A stretch of DNA of 62,612 nt from JABIAG01 sp964561995 (GTDB lineage: Archaea > Nanobdellota > Nanobdellia > Woesearchaeales > JABIAG01), in NCBI GenBank assembly GCA_964561995.1, contig CAZLQZ010000008.1, positions 1 through 62,612 of the forward strand. The letters run 5' to 3'. The position numbers and the translations under genes were made by a program. Position 1 is the first letter of the stretch, and each line of letters begins with the position of its first letter. A model generated the notes under the pieces. It was not told the origin of the DNA and did no database searches. It saw only the letters and a program-made list of their open reading frames with translations. Shown piece by piece: positions 61,619-62,612 of this stretch.

Positions 61619-62497
61619 ATGTCCTACACAGAGATACAAGAACGGAATGGAAAGAAATACTATTATCGAGTACAATCAATAAGAAAGGGTGAAAAAGTAG
61701 GTAAGAAAAGAATATATTTAGGTGCTGACTTAAAAGAAGATACTATTAAGAAAAAAGAACATGAAGCAGATATTGAACTGTTATTTTTATCAACATTGCT
61801 TTCAAAAGAACAGACAATTGCTTTGAACCAAATTAAGAAAGAAAGATCAAAATTAAGTTATGAGGCATTTATTTCATTATTTACATATGATTCTACAAAT
61901 ATTGAAGGTAATACTTTTACGTTACAAGAGACTGCACAACTTTTATTTGAAGGCGTTGCTCCAAGAAAATCTTTTAGAGAAATTAATGAAATCATTAATC
62001 ATAAAGAGGCTTTTGATTATTTATTAAAGATTAAATTAGACATATCAAAAAAATTGATTTTTAGACTACATGAACTTGTTACTAAAAATACCTTGAAAGA
62101 AGATATTAAAGATCAGTTAGGTATTTATCGGAAAGTTCAAGTTTTTATAAGGGGAGTTAAATGGTTACCTTCTAAACCAAAAGAAGTTTCATCAGACATG
62201 ACCAAGCTCTTTTCATGGTATACAAAGAATAAGAATAAATTGCACCCACTTATTTTGGCGGCATATTTTCATGTTCACTTTGAGATGATACATCCTTTTG
62301 TCGATGGAAATGGAAGAGTTGGACGTTTGCTAATAAATTTTATTCTGCATAAAAACAATTTCCCTATGGTTAATATACCTAATAATCAAAGGCACAAGTA
62401 TTATGATGTATTAGAAAAAGCACAAGTTAAAGGTGAGTTAAAACCTTTTGTTAATTTCTTATATTTGCTTTTAATGAAAAACAAAATTAAGTTTTAA
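61619..62497 (+). CDS. Fic-domain protein (AMP transferase family)
   Basis: 292 residues. The catalytic Fic motif is complete: HFEMIHPFVDGNGRVGRLLI (HPFxDGNGRxGR) near residue 225. Upstream, SYEAFISLFTYDSTNIEGNT has the S/T-x-x-x-E/N-type alpha-inhibitory or start motif seen in Fic proteins (NIEGNT). The N-terminus is a small basic domain (YTEIQERNGKKYYYRVQSIR) of unknown role. Fic enzymes transfer AMP to protein hydroxyls and often serve as toxins or regulators; no antitoxin gene is beside it within the window. Confidence 0.9.
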   Translation: MSYTEIQERNGKKYYYRVQSIRKGEKVGKKRIYLGADLKEDTIKKKEHEADIELLFLSTLLSKEQTIALNQIKKERSKLSYEAFISLFTYDSTNIEGNTFTLQETAQLLFEGVAPRKSFREINEIINHKEAFDYLLKIKLDISKKLIFRLHELVTKNTLKEDIKDQLGIYRKVQVFIRGVKWLPSKPKEVSSDMTKLFSWYTKNKNKLHPLILAAYFHVHFEMIHPFVDGNGRVGRLLINFILHKNNFPMVNIPNNQRHKYYDVLEKAQVKGELKPFVNFLYLLLMKNKIKF

Positions 62498-62523
62498 GAA
62501 ACGTATCTTAGTGAAGAATGCTT

Positions 62524-62539
62524 CTTATTACGTAATAAG
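62524..62539. repeat. Perfect 16-bp palindrome after fic
   Basis: CTTATTACGTAATAAG is a perfect palindrome 27 nt after the fic stop. It could be an operator for a gene beyond the window, a recombination site or a weak hairpin terminator. Confidence 0.45.
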
Positions 62540-62612
62540 TATATGAACTCTTCCATTTTAGTGTGATAAAGAAAAATAAATAATCTTTTGATTGTCTAGG
62601 ATAATTCTTATA

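Noticed and set aside
1..62612. CRISPR array, rRNA genes, complete insertion sequences, replication origin
   Set aside because: No regularly spaced repeats, conserved rRNA segments, transposase with terminal inverted repeats, or origin-like repeats were seen by eye.

Overview
The window is visibly very AT-rich and is archaeal. It carries exosome subunits Rrp4, Rrp41 and Rrp42, the RNase P protein Rnp2, proteasome subunit alpha, RNA polymerase subunits Rpo6 and Rpo11, aIF2 gamma, ribosomal protein eS6, AMP phosphorylase and an AbrB-PhoU regulator. All four tRNA genes are interrupted by short introns after position 37 in the bulge-helix-bulge style of Archaea. Bacterial-type MutS, MutL, glucokinase and thioredoxin reductase, many small orphan genes and reduced gene sizes suggest a DPANN lineage such as Woesearchaeota or Pacearchaeota. 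That placement is inference; no rRNA gene is present. Many genes have a TATA-like box (TTTAAATA or TTTATATA) 24-28 nt before the ATG, implying leaderless mRNAs, while operon-internal genes often have GGAGG or AGGTGA ribosome sites.

Layout. 1-5000: the 3' part of a serine-tailed protein, a membrane protein, a 596-aa nucleotidyltransferase-like protein, a methyltransferase and an orphan. 5006-8421 (minus): rnp2-psmA-rrp4-rrp41-rrp42-rpo6, an RNA-processing, RNA-decay and proteolysis operon that lacks the usual SBDS gene. 8693-11920: a small repeat protein behind a perfect palindrome, a MiaB-like tRNA methylthiotransferase and two unrecognised genes. 11910-19327 (minus): a six-gene MoxR/DUF58/VWA (Bat-like) membrane operon. 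19415-22478 (minus): three tandem paralogues of an unrecognised two-helix membrane family plus a fourth small membrane protein. 22563-28760 (plus): zinc-ribbon microprotein, trxB, an EEP-fold phosphatase/nuclease, mutS, mutL. 29092-31011 (minus): glucokinase, an encapsulated-ferritin-like protein without an encapsulin, and a membrane-anchored transglutaminase-like protein. 31088-36765: TPR-like protein, rpo11, aIF2 gamma, ZIP transporter, SDR, a lipoprotein-like orphan, eS6.

36934-41363 is the accessory hot spot. A LAGLIDADG homing-endonuclease pseudogene runs directly into the 5' end of an intron-bearing tRNA-Leu that has an extra insertion before its D-arm. Next come an HD hydrolase, a tRNA-Thr, a Dus enzyme, a second tRNA-Thr with anticodon AGT, and an integrase N-terminal fragment. 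41401-46432 holds a glycosyltransferase-like gene, orphans, a TrpF-like TIM barrel and a two-gene unit joining a 496-aa multidomain protein to a 51-residue membrane protein. 46468-53592 is mostly housekeeping (pyrG, GHMP kinase, tRNA-Val with an odd C33, AI-2E-family transporter, AMP phosphorylase, J-domain protein, second Dus). 53589-62612 holds secreted and membrane-associated proteins, an 835-aa protein with a C-terminal phosphotransferase-like domain, the AbrB-PhoU regulator, MscS, GNAT, a coiled-coil transglutaminase-like lipoprotein, and a Fic protein whose TATA box is flanked by a perfect 10-bp inverted repeat.

No CRISPR array, rRNA, complete insertion sequence or replication origin was recognised. 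The best candidates for something undescribed are the tandem membrane paralogues, the 496-aa protein with its overlapping microprotein, the homing-endonuclease/tRNA-Leu junction and the leucine-rich/kinase-like 835-aa protein.
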